This document shows, piece after piece, positions 22,513-30,445 of a stretch of 64,000 nt of DNA (the stretch's first letter is position 1; each line of letters begins with the position of its first letter). The stretch lies in NCBI GenBank assembly GCA_036733925.1, contig DAIMZO010000008.1:14694-78693 (forward strand), in the 5' to 3' direction. Source of the DNA: UBA2897 sp036733925 (lineage in GTDB: Bacteria; Bacillota; Negativicutes; Selenomonadales; Selenomonadaceae). Under the pieces are notes generated by a model. That model did not search any database. It saw only the letters and a program-made list of their open reading frames with translations, and had not been told where the DNA came from. A program made the translations under genes and the position numbers.

Positions 22513-23457
22513 TTGAATAAGCTCGCGTTCGTATTTCCGGGACAGGGAGCTCAGGCCGTCGGCATGGGCAAAGATTTCTACGACCACTACGATGTCGCCA
22601 AGAAGCTCTTCAAGGAGGCGGATGAGGCGCTCGGCTACTCCATCAAGGATATGTGCTTTGATGGGCCGGCGGAGAATCTGCAGCTCACGGCGAACACGCA
22701 GCCGGCCATCCTGACGATGAGCGTGATTGCGGCGGCCGTCCTGAAGGAGAACGGTGTGGAGCCGGACATCGCGGGGGGGCACAGCCTCGGCGAGTACTCG
22801 GCACTCGTCGCAGCGGGCGTTTTATCGTTCGGCGACGCGGTCGCGCTCGTGCATAAGCGCGGCCAGTACATGCAGGAGGCTGTGCCTGTAGGAGAGGGCG
22901 GCATGGCGGCCATCATCGGCCTCGATGATGCGGTGATCCAGAACGCCTGCGAGAAGGCGACGAAGGAGGCCGGCGAAGTGCAGCCGGTGAACTTCAACTG
23001 CCCGGGCCAGACGGTCATCGCCGGCACGACGGCGGGCGTAGAGGCTGCGGCGAAGGCTCTGAAAGAGGCCGGGGCGAAGCGCGCGGTCGTCCTGCCGGTC
23101 TCGGCGCCGTTCCATTCGACGCTGATGAAGCCGGCGGCGGAGAAGCTCGCGGCGGAACTGGACCGCGTGGCAATCTCGGATGCGGAGATCCCGGTTGTCT
23201 CGAACTATACGGGCAAGCTCGAGAGCAAGGCAGACGAGATCAAGGCGAACCTCGTCGCACAGGCTGACCATCCGGTGCACTGGGTCGACTGCGTCAAGAC
23301 GATGCAGGACTTCGGCGCGGACGTCTTTGTCGAGGCGGGCCCTGGCCGCACGCTGTGCGGTTTCAACCGCCGCATCGACCGCAGCATCAAGAGCCTGAAC
23401 GTCGGAGATTTAGAATCTTTGAAGAAAACGCTTGACACGTTGAAGGAGGTTCGTTAA
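22513..23457 (+). CDS. fabD: FabD, malonyl-CoA:ACP transacylase
   Basis: 314 residues. TTG start 9 bases after GGGAGG, giving the family start NKLAFVFPGQGAQAVGMG. Nucleophile S91 in GGHSLGEYSALVAAG; catalytic His in LPVSAPFHSTLM; QPVNFNCPGQTVIAG also typical. Loads malonyl onto the AcpP encoded 0.8 kb downstream. fabG follows after one base. Confidence 0.95.
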   Translation: MNKLAFVFPGQGAQAVGMGKDFYDHYDVAKKLFKEADEALGYSIKDMCFDGPAENLQLTANTQPAILTMSVIAAAVLKENGVEPDIAGGHSLGEYSALVAAGVLSFGDAVALVHKRGQYMQEAVPVGEGGMAAIIGLDDAVIQNACEKATKEAGEVQPVNFNCPGQTVIAGTTAGVEAAAKALKEAGAKRAVVLPVSAPFHSTLMKPAAEKLAAELDRVAISDAEIPVVSNYTGKLESKADEIKANLVAQADHPVHWVDCVKTMQDFGADVFVEAGPGRTLCGFNRRIDRSIKSLNVGDLESLKKTLDTLKEVR

Positions 23458-23458
23458 T

Positions 23459-24202
23459 ATGCTGTTAGACGGAAAAAAAGCGCTCGTCACGGGTGCCTCC
23501 CGCGGCATCGGCCGCGCGGTCGCGCTGAAGCTTGCGAGCGAGGGCGCCAAGGTCGCCATCAACTTCGCCGGTTCCACCGCGAAAGCGGAGGCGGTGAAGC
23601 AGGAGATCGAGGCAAATGGCGGCGAAGCCATCCTCGTGCAGGCGGATGTCTCGGATGCGGAAGCGGTCGAGACCATGGTCACGAAGGTGCAGGAAGCCTT
23701 CGGTACCATCGACATCCTCGTGAACAACGCGGGCATCACGCGTGACGGCCTGCTCATGCGCATGAAGGAAGAAGATTTCGATGCGGTCATCAACACGAAC
23801 CTCAAGGGCGTGTTCCATGTGACGAAGGTCGTTTCGAAGCTCATGATGAAGAAGCGCACGGGCCGCATCGTGAACATGGCCTCGGTCGTCGGCCTGACCG
23901 GCAATGCCGGCCAGACGAATTACGCGGCGGCCAAGGCCGGCGTCATCGGCTTCACGAAGTCGGCGGCGCGCGAGCTCGCAGGCCGCGGCATCACCGTGAA
24001 CGCGGTCGCTCCTGGATTCATCCATACGGATATGACGGACGCGATGCCGGAAAAGGCGAAGGATGCGACGCTCGCGACCATCCCCCTGAAGCGCATCGGC
24101 GAGCCGGAAGATATCGCGAACGCGGTGCTTTTCCTCGCCAGTGACTATGCATCTTATATCACAGGTCAGGTCTTAGCTATAGACGGCGGCATGGTAATGT
24201 GA
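23459..24202 (+). CDS. fabG: FabG, 3-oxoacyl-ACP reductase
   Basis: 247-residue classical SDR; NADPH reduction of 3-ketoacyl-ACP. TGASRGIGRAV at the N-terminus, NNAGITRDGLLMRM, catalytic Ser in NMASVVGLTGN, YxxxK as NYAAAKAG, and the C-terminal YITGQVLAIDGGMVM. Start one base after the fabD stop with AAGGAGG inside fabD, so coupling is tight. Confidence 0.96.
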   Translation: MLLDGKKALVTGASRGIGRAVALKLASEGAKVAINFAGSTAKAEAVKQEIEANGGEAILVQADVSDAEAVETMVTKVQEAFGTIDILVNNAGITRDGLLMRMKEEDFDAVINTNLKGVFHVTKVVSKLMMKKRTGRIVNMASVVGLTGNAGQTNYAAAKAGVIGFTKSAARELAGRGITVNAVAPGFIHTDMTDAMPEKAKDATLATIPLKRIGEPEDIANAVLFLASDYASYITGQVLAIDGGMVM

Positions 24203-24243
24203 TATAACTATATAGGTACACCAATTTAAGGAGGTGAAACTTC

Positions 24244-24489
24244 ATGTCGACTTTTGAAAAAGTAAGAGATATCGTTGTTGAGCAGCTGGGCGTTGGCGCC
24301 GACGAGGTTACGATCGATTCCACGTTTATCGATGACCTCGGTGCTGATTCGCTGGATATCGTTGAGCTGATCATGGCCTTCGAGGAGGAATTCAATATCG
24401 AGATTCCGGACGAGGCTGCTGAGAAGATCAAGACTGTTCAGGACGTTGTTACGTACATCGATAACAACAAATCGGACCAGGACAAATAA
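24244..24489 (+). CDS. acpP: Acyl carrier protein
   Basis: 81 residues, acidic four-helix protein. Phosphopantetheine is attached to S36 in DDLGADSLDIVELIM. Strong AAGGAGGTG ribosome site, as expected for a highly expressed protein. Codon choice is plainer (more GAT, GTT) than neighbours. It is followed by a hairpin that may end part of the transcripts. Confidence 0.97.
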   Translation: MSTFEKVRDIVVEQLGVGADEVTIDSTFIDDLGADSLDIVELIMAFEEEFNIEIPDEAAEKIKTVQDVVTYIDNNKSDQDK

Positions 24490-24512
24490 GGTTGAACAAC
24501 TTGCCTTTTGAG

Positions 24513-24543
24513 AAATCCCGTGAAACTTGTTTCGCGGGATTTT
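24513..24543 (+). terminator. Hairpin after acpP, probable partial terminator
   Basis: AAATCCCGTGAAA pairs with TTTCGCGGGATTT (one G-U), with a four-T run at 24540-24543. It lies inside the fab cluster between acpP and the next gene, so it probably allows some read-through and keeps AcpP in excess. Confidence 0.6.
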
Positions 24544-24571
24544 CTTGAGAGGAAAGAATGGAGGATGAACA

Positions 24572-25516
24572 TTGAAACTTCCAGAGCTGAAAATTGGCAA
24601 TAAAGTTGCGAGAATACCGATTCAGCAGGGCGGAATGGCCATCCGGCTTTCCACGGCTCCTCTTGCAGCGGCAGTCGCCAACGAGGGCGGCATCGGACTG
24701 ATCGCGGCTTCTGGTATGTCTCATGACGAGCTCCGTTATGAGATTCGGCTCGCCCGTTCGCTGACGTCTGGTCTCATTGGCATCAACATCATGGTGGCGG
24801 CCCGTGATTTCGCGGGTATCGTAAAGACAGCTATCGATGAGGGCATCGACCTTGTAGTAGCCGGCGCCGGGTTCTCCCGCGATATGTTCGGCATGGGCAA
24901 GGAGTCGGGGACACCGATTGTTCCAATTGTCTCGTCGGTAAAATTAGCGAAAATTTCCGAGCGTCTTGGCGCGACGGCTATCGTCCTTGAAGGCAGAGAA
25001 GCAGGCGGACATCTCGGCACGAATATCTCCGTGCGCGACCTCATCGGTCCAGTCTCGTCTGCCGTGAACATCCCGGTCATCGCGGCCGGCGGCGTCCTTC
25101 ATGGCCAGGATATCGTTGATCTCATAAAGATGGGCGCGAGCGGCGTGCAGATGGGCTCCCGTTTTGCAGCGAGCAAAGAGTCGAACGCCGCACCGGCCCT
25201 CAAGGAATACTATCTGAAATCGACGCCGGAGGATATCTGTGTGATCCACAGCCCGGTCGGGTTGCCGGGCCGCGCGGTGCGCACGCCGTTTTCCGCGCGC
25301 GTCATGGAGGGGCCGGTACCGCCGACCGTCTGCGACAGCTGCTTGAAGCATTGCAAGCATAACTTCTGCATCATCCGGGCACTCATACGCGCGGAGCAGG
25401 GCGATGTCGAGACGGGCCTCGTCTTCACGGGCGAGTACATGCCGCGCATCAACAAGATCCTTTCGGTTCATGAGATTTTTGGGCAGTTGCTGAAGGAAGC
25501 CGCGGAAGCGGAATAA
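24572..25516 (+). CDS. FabK/nitronate monooxygenase-family flavoprotein (second paralogue)
   Basis: 314 residues, TTG start after GGAGG. Same TIM-barrel family as fabK: IPIQQGGMAIRLSTAPLAAAV, GLIGINIMVAARDF, DLVVAGAGFSRDMFG, GREAGGHLGTNISVRDLI, AAGGVLHGQDIVDLIKMGA. It differs by a C-terminal Cys cluster (CDSCLKHCKHNFC), absent from FabK. The H in GGHLG fits either nitronate monooxygenase or enoyl reductase. Placement between acpP and fabF favours a lipid role, but a detoxifying oxidase cannot be excluded. Confidence 0.8.
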   Translation: MKLPELKIGNKVARIPIQQGGMAIRLSTAPLAAAVANEGGIGLIAASGMSHDELRYEIRLARSLTSGLIGINIMVAARDFAGIVKTAIDEGIDLVVAGAGFSRDMFGMGKESGTPIVPIVSSVKLAKISERLGATAIVLEGREAGGHLGTNISVRDLIGPVSSAVNIPVIAAGGVLHGQDIVDLIKMGASGVQMGSRFAASKESNAAPALKEYYLKSTPEDICVIHSPVGLPGRAVRTPFSARVMEGPVPPTVCDSCLKHCKHNFCIIRALIRAEQGDVETGLVFTGEYMPRINKILSVHEIFGQLLKEAAEAE

Positions 25517-25550
25517 GCGATAAGAGAAAAGAAGAGAGGAGTCGTTCGTT

Positions 25551-26795
25551 TTGGATAAACGCATTGTCATCACGGGACTCGGTGCAATCTCGCCAATCGG
25601 TATCGGGAAAGACGAATTCTGGGAAGGCCTGATGGAGGGCCGCAACGGCATCGGCAAGATTACGCGTTTCGACGCGACGGAGTACAAATCGCAGATTGCC
25701 GGCGAGGTCAAGGATTTCGACCCGACGAAATACATCGACAAGAAAGAGTCGAAGCGCATGGATCGCTACGCGCAGTTCGCGGTAGCGGCGACGAAGATGG
25801 CGCTCGAGGACGCGGGCCTCAATCTCGAGAAAGAGGACTGCGACCGCATCGGCACTTATGTCGGCGCCGGCATCGGCGGCATCGAGACGATGAACGAGCA
25901 GTATAAGAAGTTGTTCGACAAGGGCCCGAACCGCATTTCGCCGTTCTTCATCCCGATGATGATTGCGAACATGGCGGCTGGTCAGGTCTCCATCACGTTC
26001 GGCCTGCACGGCCCGTCCTCCTGCGTCGTCACGGCCTGCGCGACGGGCTCGAACTGCATCGGCGACGCGATGCGCGTCATGCAGCGCGGTGAGACGGATG
26101 TCATGGTCGCGGGCGGCACGGAGGCCTCCATCAGCGAGGCGGCTGTCGCCGGCTTCAGCGCGATGAAGGCGCTCTGCATGGATCACAACGATGACCCGGC
26201 ACATGCTTCCCGCCCGTTCGACAAGAACCGTTCTGGTTTCGTCATGGGCGAGGGTTCCGGCATCGTGATCCTCGAGACGCTCGAGCACGCGAAGGCGCGC
26301 GGCGCGCATATCTACTGCGAGCTCGCGGGTTACGCATCGAATTCGGACGCCTATCATATCACGAGCCCGGCACCGCACGGCGTCTATCAGGCGAAGTGCA
26401 TGGCCGCGGCTATTGCGGACGCAGGGCTGAAGCCGGCGGATGTCGACTACGTCAATGCGCATGGCACCTCGACGCACATGAACGATCAGGGTGAGACCGA
26501 GGCCATCAAGAGCGTCTGGGGCGAGGCTGCAAAGGACGTCTCCGTTTCGTCCATCAAGTCGATGACGGGCCACATGCTCGGCGCCGGCGGCGCAATCGAG
26601 TGCGTCGCGACGGCTCTTGCTGTACAGAACGACATGCTCCCGCCGACCATCAACTACGAGACGCCGGATGAGGGCCTCGACCTCGACTACGTGCCGAACA
26701 AGGCAAAGGCCAAAAAGGTCCGCGCGGCCATCTCGAACTCGTTCGGGTTCGGCGGCCACAATGCCTGCCTCGTGCTCAAGAAGTTTGCGGAGTAA
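25551..26795 (+). CDS. fabF: FabF, 3-oxoacyl-ACP synthase II
   Basis: 414 residues, condensing enzyme for chain elongation. TTG start giving DKRIVITGLGAISPIG; catalytic C163 in VVTACATGSNCIG, and the two His in NAHGTSTHMND and SMTGHMLGAGG; terminal SNSFGFGGHNACLVL. Full length. rnc follows 6 bases later. Confidence 0.96.
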   Translation: MDKRIVITGLGAISPIGIGKDEFWEGLMEGRNGIGKITRFDATEYKSQIAGEVKDFDPTKYIDKKESKRMDRYAQFAVAATKMALEDAGLNLEKEDCDRIGTYVGAGIGGIETMNEQYKKLFDKGPNRISPFFIPMMIANMAAGQVSITFGLHGPSSCVVTACATGSNCIGDAMRVMQRGETDVMVAGGTEASISEAAVAGFSAMKALCMDHNDDPAHASRPFDKNRSGFVMGEGSGIVILETLEHAKARGAHIYCELAGYASNSDAYHITSPAPHGVYQAKCMAAAIADAGLKPADVDYVNAHGTSTHMNDQGETEAIKSVWGEAAKDVSVSSIKSMTGHMLGAGGAIECVATALAVQNDMLPPTINYETPDEGLDLDYVPNKAKAKKVRAAISNSFGFGGHNACLVLKKFAE

Positions 26796-26801
26796 AAGGC
26801 A

Positions 26802-27518
26802 ATGATAGCCAGAATATCCAAAGCGCGCGAATACGATCTGCGGCAGCTTTCGGAAACGCTCGGCGTGACATTTCAGGATCTAGGACTGCTGCAGCTCGCG
26901 CTGACGCATACGTCGTTCGCGAATGAGTCGAAGCGGCCGCTCGAGCAGAACGAACGTCTGGAATTCCTCGGCGACGCGGTGCTCGAGCTTGCTTCGAGCA
27001 CGTACCTCTACCAGCATTTCTCAAAAATGCCGGAAGGGGAGCTGACGAAGATCCGTGCGAGCATCGTCTGCTCGGCGACGCTCGCGGAGCTCGCGACGAA
27101 TCTGCGGCTTGGCGACTATCTGCTTCTCGGGCACGGGGAGGAGATGAGCGGCGGCCGCACACGGCAGACGAATCTCGAGGATGTCTTCGAGTGCGTGATC
27201 GGCGCGATTTATCTCGATCAGGGCTGGGAGACGGCCCGCGACTACGTGCTGCGTCAGCTCGAGCCGGAGTTCCAGAAGGTATCGGCGGGCATCACGGTGC
27301 AGAAAGACTATAAGACCCTCTTGCAGGAAGAGGTATTCCAGAAGGAGAATCAGTCAATCGAATACGTCGAGCTCGAGGAGTCCGGCCCGGATCACGCGAA
27401 GACGTTCCATTTCCAGGTCGTCGTGACGGGCAAAGTCCTCGGCGATGGCGTCGGGCACAGCAAGAAAGAGGCTCAGCAACAAGCCGCACGCGTGGCACTG
27501 CAGAACCTCCACGCATAA
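26802..27518 (+). CDS. rnc: Ribonuclease III
   Basis: 238 residues; cleaves double-stranded RNA (rRNA precursors, regulatory RNA). RNase III signature NERLEFLGDAVLELA, second acidic region QTNLEDVFECVIGAIYLD, then a C-terminal dsRNA-binding domain (DYKTLLQEEVFQ to GHSKKEAQQQAARVAL). Last gene of the fab unit, as in many Firmicutes, ending at the hairpin at 27527. Confidence 0.95.
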   Translation: MIARISKAREYDLRQLSETLGVTFQDLGLLQLALTHTSFANESKRPLEQNERLEFLGDAVLELASSTYLYQHFSKMPEGELTKIRASIVCSATLAELATNLRLGDYLLLGHGEEMSGGRTRQTNLEDVFECVIGAIYLDQGWETARDYVLRQLEPEFQKVSAGITVQKDYKTLLQEEVFQKENQSIEYVELEESGPDHAKTFHFQVVVTGKVLGDGVGHSKKEAQQQAARVALQNLHA

Positions 27519-27526
27519 GCAGAAGG

Positions 27527-27560
27527 AAAACAGGTGCTGACAAAGGTCGGCACCTGTTTT
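27527..27560 (+). terminator. Terminator of the fab-rnc unit, with a promoter inside it
   Basis: A perfect 11-bp stem, AAAACAGGTGC (27527-27537) against GCACCTGTTTT (27550-27560), 12-base loop. The T tract is short (TTTTAT). The -35 of the next gene lies at the left arm/loop border. Confidence 0.75.
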
Positions 27561-27565
27561 ATAAT
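27537..27565 (+). promoter_or_regulatory. Predicted promoter of the metallo-hydrolase gene
   Basis: CTGACA (27537-27542), 17-base spacer, TATAAT (27560-27565). The spacer is the loop and right arm of the preceding terminator. Confidence 0.7.
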
Positions 27566-27607
27566 AAGGAAAAGAACGGTTTTTACTGAAGTAACGGAGG
27601 TATGATG

Positions 27608-28414
27608 ATGCGGAAATTGACAATGCTCGGCACGGGAAACGCGATGGTCACGAAATGCTACAACACCTGCTTTTATGTCGAACTCGATGATGGCAGCCTG
27701 TTCCTGACGGATGCGGGTGGCGGCAACTATATCCTGCATCAGTTTGATCAGACGGATTTTTCTTACCAAAAATGTCATCATATGTTCGTGACGCACGGCC
27801 ATACGGATCATATCCTCGGCGTCATCTGGGTGCTGCGGAAGGTCGCAGACCTCATGAACAAGGGCAAATACGACGGGGAGTTCCATGTCTACTGCCACGA
27901 TGTCGTGAAGAACATGCTGCTGACGATGTGCGAGATGATGCTGAAGAAGAAGGATTTCGCGCAGATCGGCAGCCGCATCTTCCTGCACGAGATGCAGGAC
28001 GGCTCCGTCGTGACCTTCGACGGCGTGCAGCTCACGGCGTTCGATATCCTCTCGACGAAGGCCAAGCAGTTCGGCTATGAGCTGAAATTCCCGGACGGCG
28101 AGCGCCTCGTCTGCCTCGGCGATGAGCCGTATAACGAGCACGACCGCAAGTATGCGGAGGGTGCGGACTGGCTGCTTGCGGAGGCGTTCTGCAAATACGG
28201 CGACCGCGAGAAATTCAAGCCGTACGAGAAGCACCACAGCACGGTCAAAGAAGCATCGGAGCTCGCGGCGACGCTTGGCGTCAAGAATCTCGTGCTCTAC
28301 CATACTGAGGACAAGAGTATCGCGACGCGCAAAGCGGACTATACGCGCGAGGCGCAGCAGTATTTCCACGGAAATGTCTATGTACCGGACGATTTCGATG
28401 TTTTGAAGCTATAA
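27608..28414 (+). CDS. Metallo-beta-lactamase-fold hydrolase (RNase Z-like)
   Basis: 268 residues. Start MRKLTMLGTGNAM (third of three in-frame ATGs; the first is only one base from CGGAGG, the third 7). Metal motif THGHTDHILG plus later His (YEKHHSTVKEA, LVLYHTEDKS) and the acidic LCLGDEP. The arrangement resembles RNase Z/AttM-type hydrolases, but substrate is unknown; the family also includes ribonucleases, lactonases and phosphodiesterases. Single-gene unit with its own promoter. Confidence 0.82.
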   Translation: MRKLTMLGTGNAMVTKCYNTCFYVELDDGSLFLTDAGGGNYILHQFDQTDFSYQKCHHMFVTHGHTDHILGVIWVLRKVADLMNKGKYDGEFHVYCHDVVKNMLLTMCEMMLKKKDFAQIGSRIFLHEMQDGSVVTFDGVQLTAFDILSTKAKQFGYELKFPDGERLVCLGDEPYNEHDRKYAEGADWLLAEAFCKYGDREKFKPYEKHHSTVKEASELAATLGVKNLVLYHTEDKSIATRKADYTREAQQYFHGNVYVPDDFDVLKL

Positions 28415-28447
28415 GAAAAGCTCCCCTCGATGGGGAGCTTTTCTTAT
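28411..28447. terminator. Bidirectional terminator containing both genes' stop codons
   Basis: A perfect 16-bp stem ATAAGAAAAGCTCCCC / GGGGAGCTTTTCTTAT with a 5-base loop. The TAA of the upstream + gene (28412-28414) and the stop of the minus-strand MarR gene (28444-28446) are both within the stem. Confidence 0.93.
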
Positions 28448-28920
28448 GAAAACATCTTCTGGATGTAGGCATTGTATTTCTGGATGATGCCGTGCAGGTC
28501 TTGGATCTCTGTCTCCGAGAGCTTGTGCAGGTGCTCCACGAACAGCTTGCGCATGCTGTCGAACTGATCGTCGATGATCTTTTTCCCGTCGGGCGTCATC
28601 GTGATGATGACGCAGCGGCGGTCGGTTTCGCTCGGCCTCTTTTCTACCAGATGATTCTGCACGAGGCGCTCGATGATTGTCGTCATCTGCTGCTTCGAGA
28701 TGTTCAGGAAATGGGCGATATCGGTGATGGAAGCCGCGTGCTCGTTCATGAGCACAAAAAGCGTCGCGAACTGATTGAGCGGGAGCGGCGCGTTACGCCG
28801 CGTGAATTTGTTCTGGAGGAGGATCATCGAGTCGAGGAAGGCATGGGAAACATCCTGCCCGATATCCCCCACTGCATCCGTGTGCATATCCTTCGCTTTT
28901 ACCGGTTCTTTCCGTGGCAT
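28444..28920 (-). CDS. MarR-family transcriptional regulator
   Basis: 158 residues, winged-helix dimer. LPLNQFATLFVLMNEHAASITDIAHFLN, recognition helix ISKQQMTTIIERLVQNHLVEK, wing RPSETDRRCVIITMTPDGKK. It is divergent from the RND adaptor/pump genes, the classic arrangement for a local repressor of an efflux pump. AAGGAGCG ribosome site. A candidate operator is at 29061-29083. Inducer unknown. Confidence 0.9.
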   Translation of the reverse strand: MPRKEPVKAKDMHTDAVGDIGQDVSHAFLDSMILLQNKFTRRNAPLPLNQFATLFVLMNEHAASITDIAHFLNISKQQMTTIIERLVQNHLVEKRPSETDRRCVIITMTPDGKKIIDDQFDSMRKLFVEHLHKLSETEIQDLHGIIQKYNAYIQKMFS

Positions 28921-29024
28921 GATTGTTTACGCTCCTTATGGTATTCAGCCTTCCAGATTGATGGAATCCTGGCCGGGATGGTGATATGTTCCGGGATTCT
29001 TTATAGAAATCGCAGAAGATATTC

Positions 29025-29053
29025 TTGACAATCCAATAGTTATACTATACTAT
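29025..29053 (+). promoter_or_regulatory. Predicted promoter of the RND efflux operon
   Basis: TTGACA (29025-29030), 17-base spacer, TACTAT (29048-29053). The leader to the adaptor start is about 150 bases. Confidence 0.7.
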
Positions 29054-29060
29054 AGATGAC

Positions 29061-29083
29061 GTAAATAGTAAACATTTATTTAC
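29061..29083. promoter_or_regulatory. Candidate MarR operator
   Basis: Perfect inverted repeat GTAAATA-N9-TATTTAC just downstream of the RND -10 box, at the likely transcription start; a bound dimer would block initiation. Assigning it to the divergent MarR protein is inference. Confidence 0.5.
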
Positions 29084-29209
29084 CATTTTAAACGAATAAG
29101 GAAAGATGGGGGATAGCAGGATATCCGATGAGGCAGCCGCGCTGGTTTGCTCCGATTTGAGTCTCTGCACATTGTGCCCCCTATTGTTTTTTCAAAGGAG
29201 GTTGTCTGT

Positions 29210-30433
29210 TTGTTTTTGAAGAAAAACAAGAAACTGAGCGTCCTCGTAGTCGGTGCGCTTCTGGCTTCTTCGTCTTTCTGGGTGGCCGGCTGCGGCTCGA
29301 ACCAGCAGGCTGCACAGAAGCAGGGACAGCAGGTAAAGGTCATGCAGGTCATCCAGCAGGATACACCGCTTTCCAGTGAGTATGCTGGCCAGATTGCAGG
29401 CGTCGAGGAGGTCAAGGTGCAGTCCAAGGTCTCCGGCAATGTCGTAGACAAATACGTGCAGGGCGGTCAGTACGTCGAGGCGGGCCAGCCGCTCTACAAG
29501 ATCGATTCGCGTCAGTATGAGTCGGCGGTGCTTGCGGCGCAGGCAAATCTCGCGCAGTCGCAGGCAACGCTCGCCAATGCGCAGACCGACCTCTATCGCT
29601 ACCAGAACCTGCTCGCGGGCAACGCAATCTCGGAGCAGACCGTGACGACGCAGCAGGCGAATGTCAATGCGTACTCGGCGGCGGCAGATGCGAATGCGGC
29701 CCAGCTGCAGCGCGCGCAGGAAGACCTCGCAGATACGACAATCTATGCGCCGATTTCCGGTCAGCTCAGTGTCGATGATGTCGCAGTAGGTACGTTCGCG
29801 GCAGCGGGCAGCACGACGCTCGTGACGATGGGCGCCGTGAACCCGGTCTACGCGCAGTTCAGCGTTTCTGAGACCGAGTACCTGAAGCTCATGAATGAAG
29901 TCAAGCAGCAGAGCGCGGATGGTCAGACAGGCGGGCCGGTCGTCACGCTGACGCTTGCGGATGGATCGGTCTACCCGCAGCAGGGCCGCATCGTGTCTTC
30001 GGATCGTGCACTCGGCAACAACACCGGCACGCTGACCGTCAAAGCGATTTTTGACAATCCGGATGGGTTGCTGATTCCAGGCATGTTTGCGCGGGTGAAG
30101 CTTTCCGGTGCCGTTCAGCCGAATGCGATGCTCGTACCACAGCGCGCCGTGCAGCAGCTGCTCGGCAAGACGTTCGTCATGGTTGCGGATGCGGATGGAA
30201 AATCCGAGGCACGCACGGTGACGCTCGGCGAAAAAGTCGGCAGCTATTACATCGTGAAGGATGGCCTCTCGCCGGAAGATCTGGTCGTCGTCGAAGGCCT
30301 CTCGAATCTGCAGGAGGGCGTGCCCCTCTCCGTGACGATGGTCACGGCGGACGATATGGGCTTCTCCCTCGACGAGGATGAGTCGAAGTTCGACGACAGT
30401 GCGATTAATGCGTCGGATTCGTCCAACCAGTAA
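29210..30433 (+). CDS. RND efflux periplasmic adaptor (membrane fusion lipoprotein)
   Basis: 407 residues, AcrA/MexA type. The TTG at 29210 lies 8 bases after AAAGGAGG and gives a lipoprotein signal (MFLKKNKKLS.., lipobox WVAG-C28). Then a biotinyl-lipoyl half-motif (VSGNVVDKYVQGGQYVEAGQPLYKID), a helical hairpin (about 95-160, Ala/Gln-rich) and the second half-motif (DTTIYAPISGQLSVDD), beta-barrel and membrane-proximal domains. It bridges the inner-membrane pump and an outer-membrane channel, so the organism has an outer membrane. Pump gene follows after 12 bases. Confidence 0.93.
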   Translation: MFLKKNKKLSVLVVGALLASSSFWVAGCGSNQQAAQKQGQQVKVMQVIQQDTPLSSEYAGQIAGVEEVKVQSKVSGNVVDKYVQGGQYVEAGQPLYKIDSRQYESAVLAAQANLAQSQATLANAQTDLYRYQNLLAGNAISEQTVTTQQANVNAYSAAADANAAQLQRAQEDLADTTIYAPISGQLSVDDVAVGTFAAAGSTTLVTMGAVNPVYAQFSVSETEYLKLMNEVKQQSADGQTGGPVVTLTLADGSVYPQQGRIVSSDRALGNNTGTLTVKAIFDNPDGLLIPGMFARVKLSGAVQPNAMLVPQRAVQQLLGKTFVMVADADGKSEARTVTLGEKVGSYYIVKDGLSPEDLVVVEGLSNLQEGVPLSVTMVTADDMGFSLDEDESKFDDSAINASDSSNQ

Positions 30434-30445
30434 GGGGGCGGCGTT

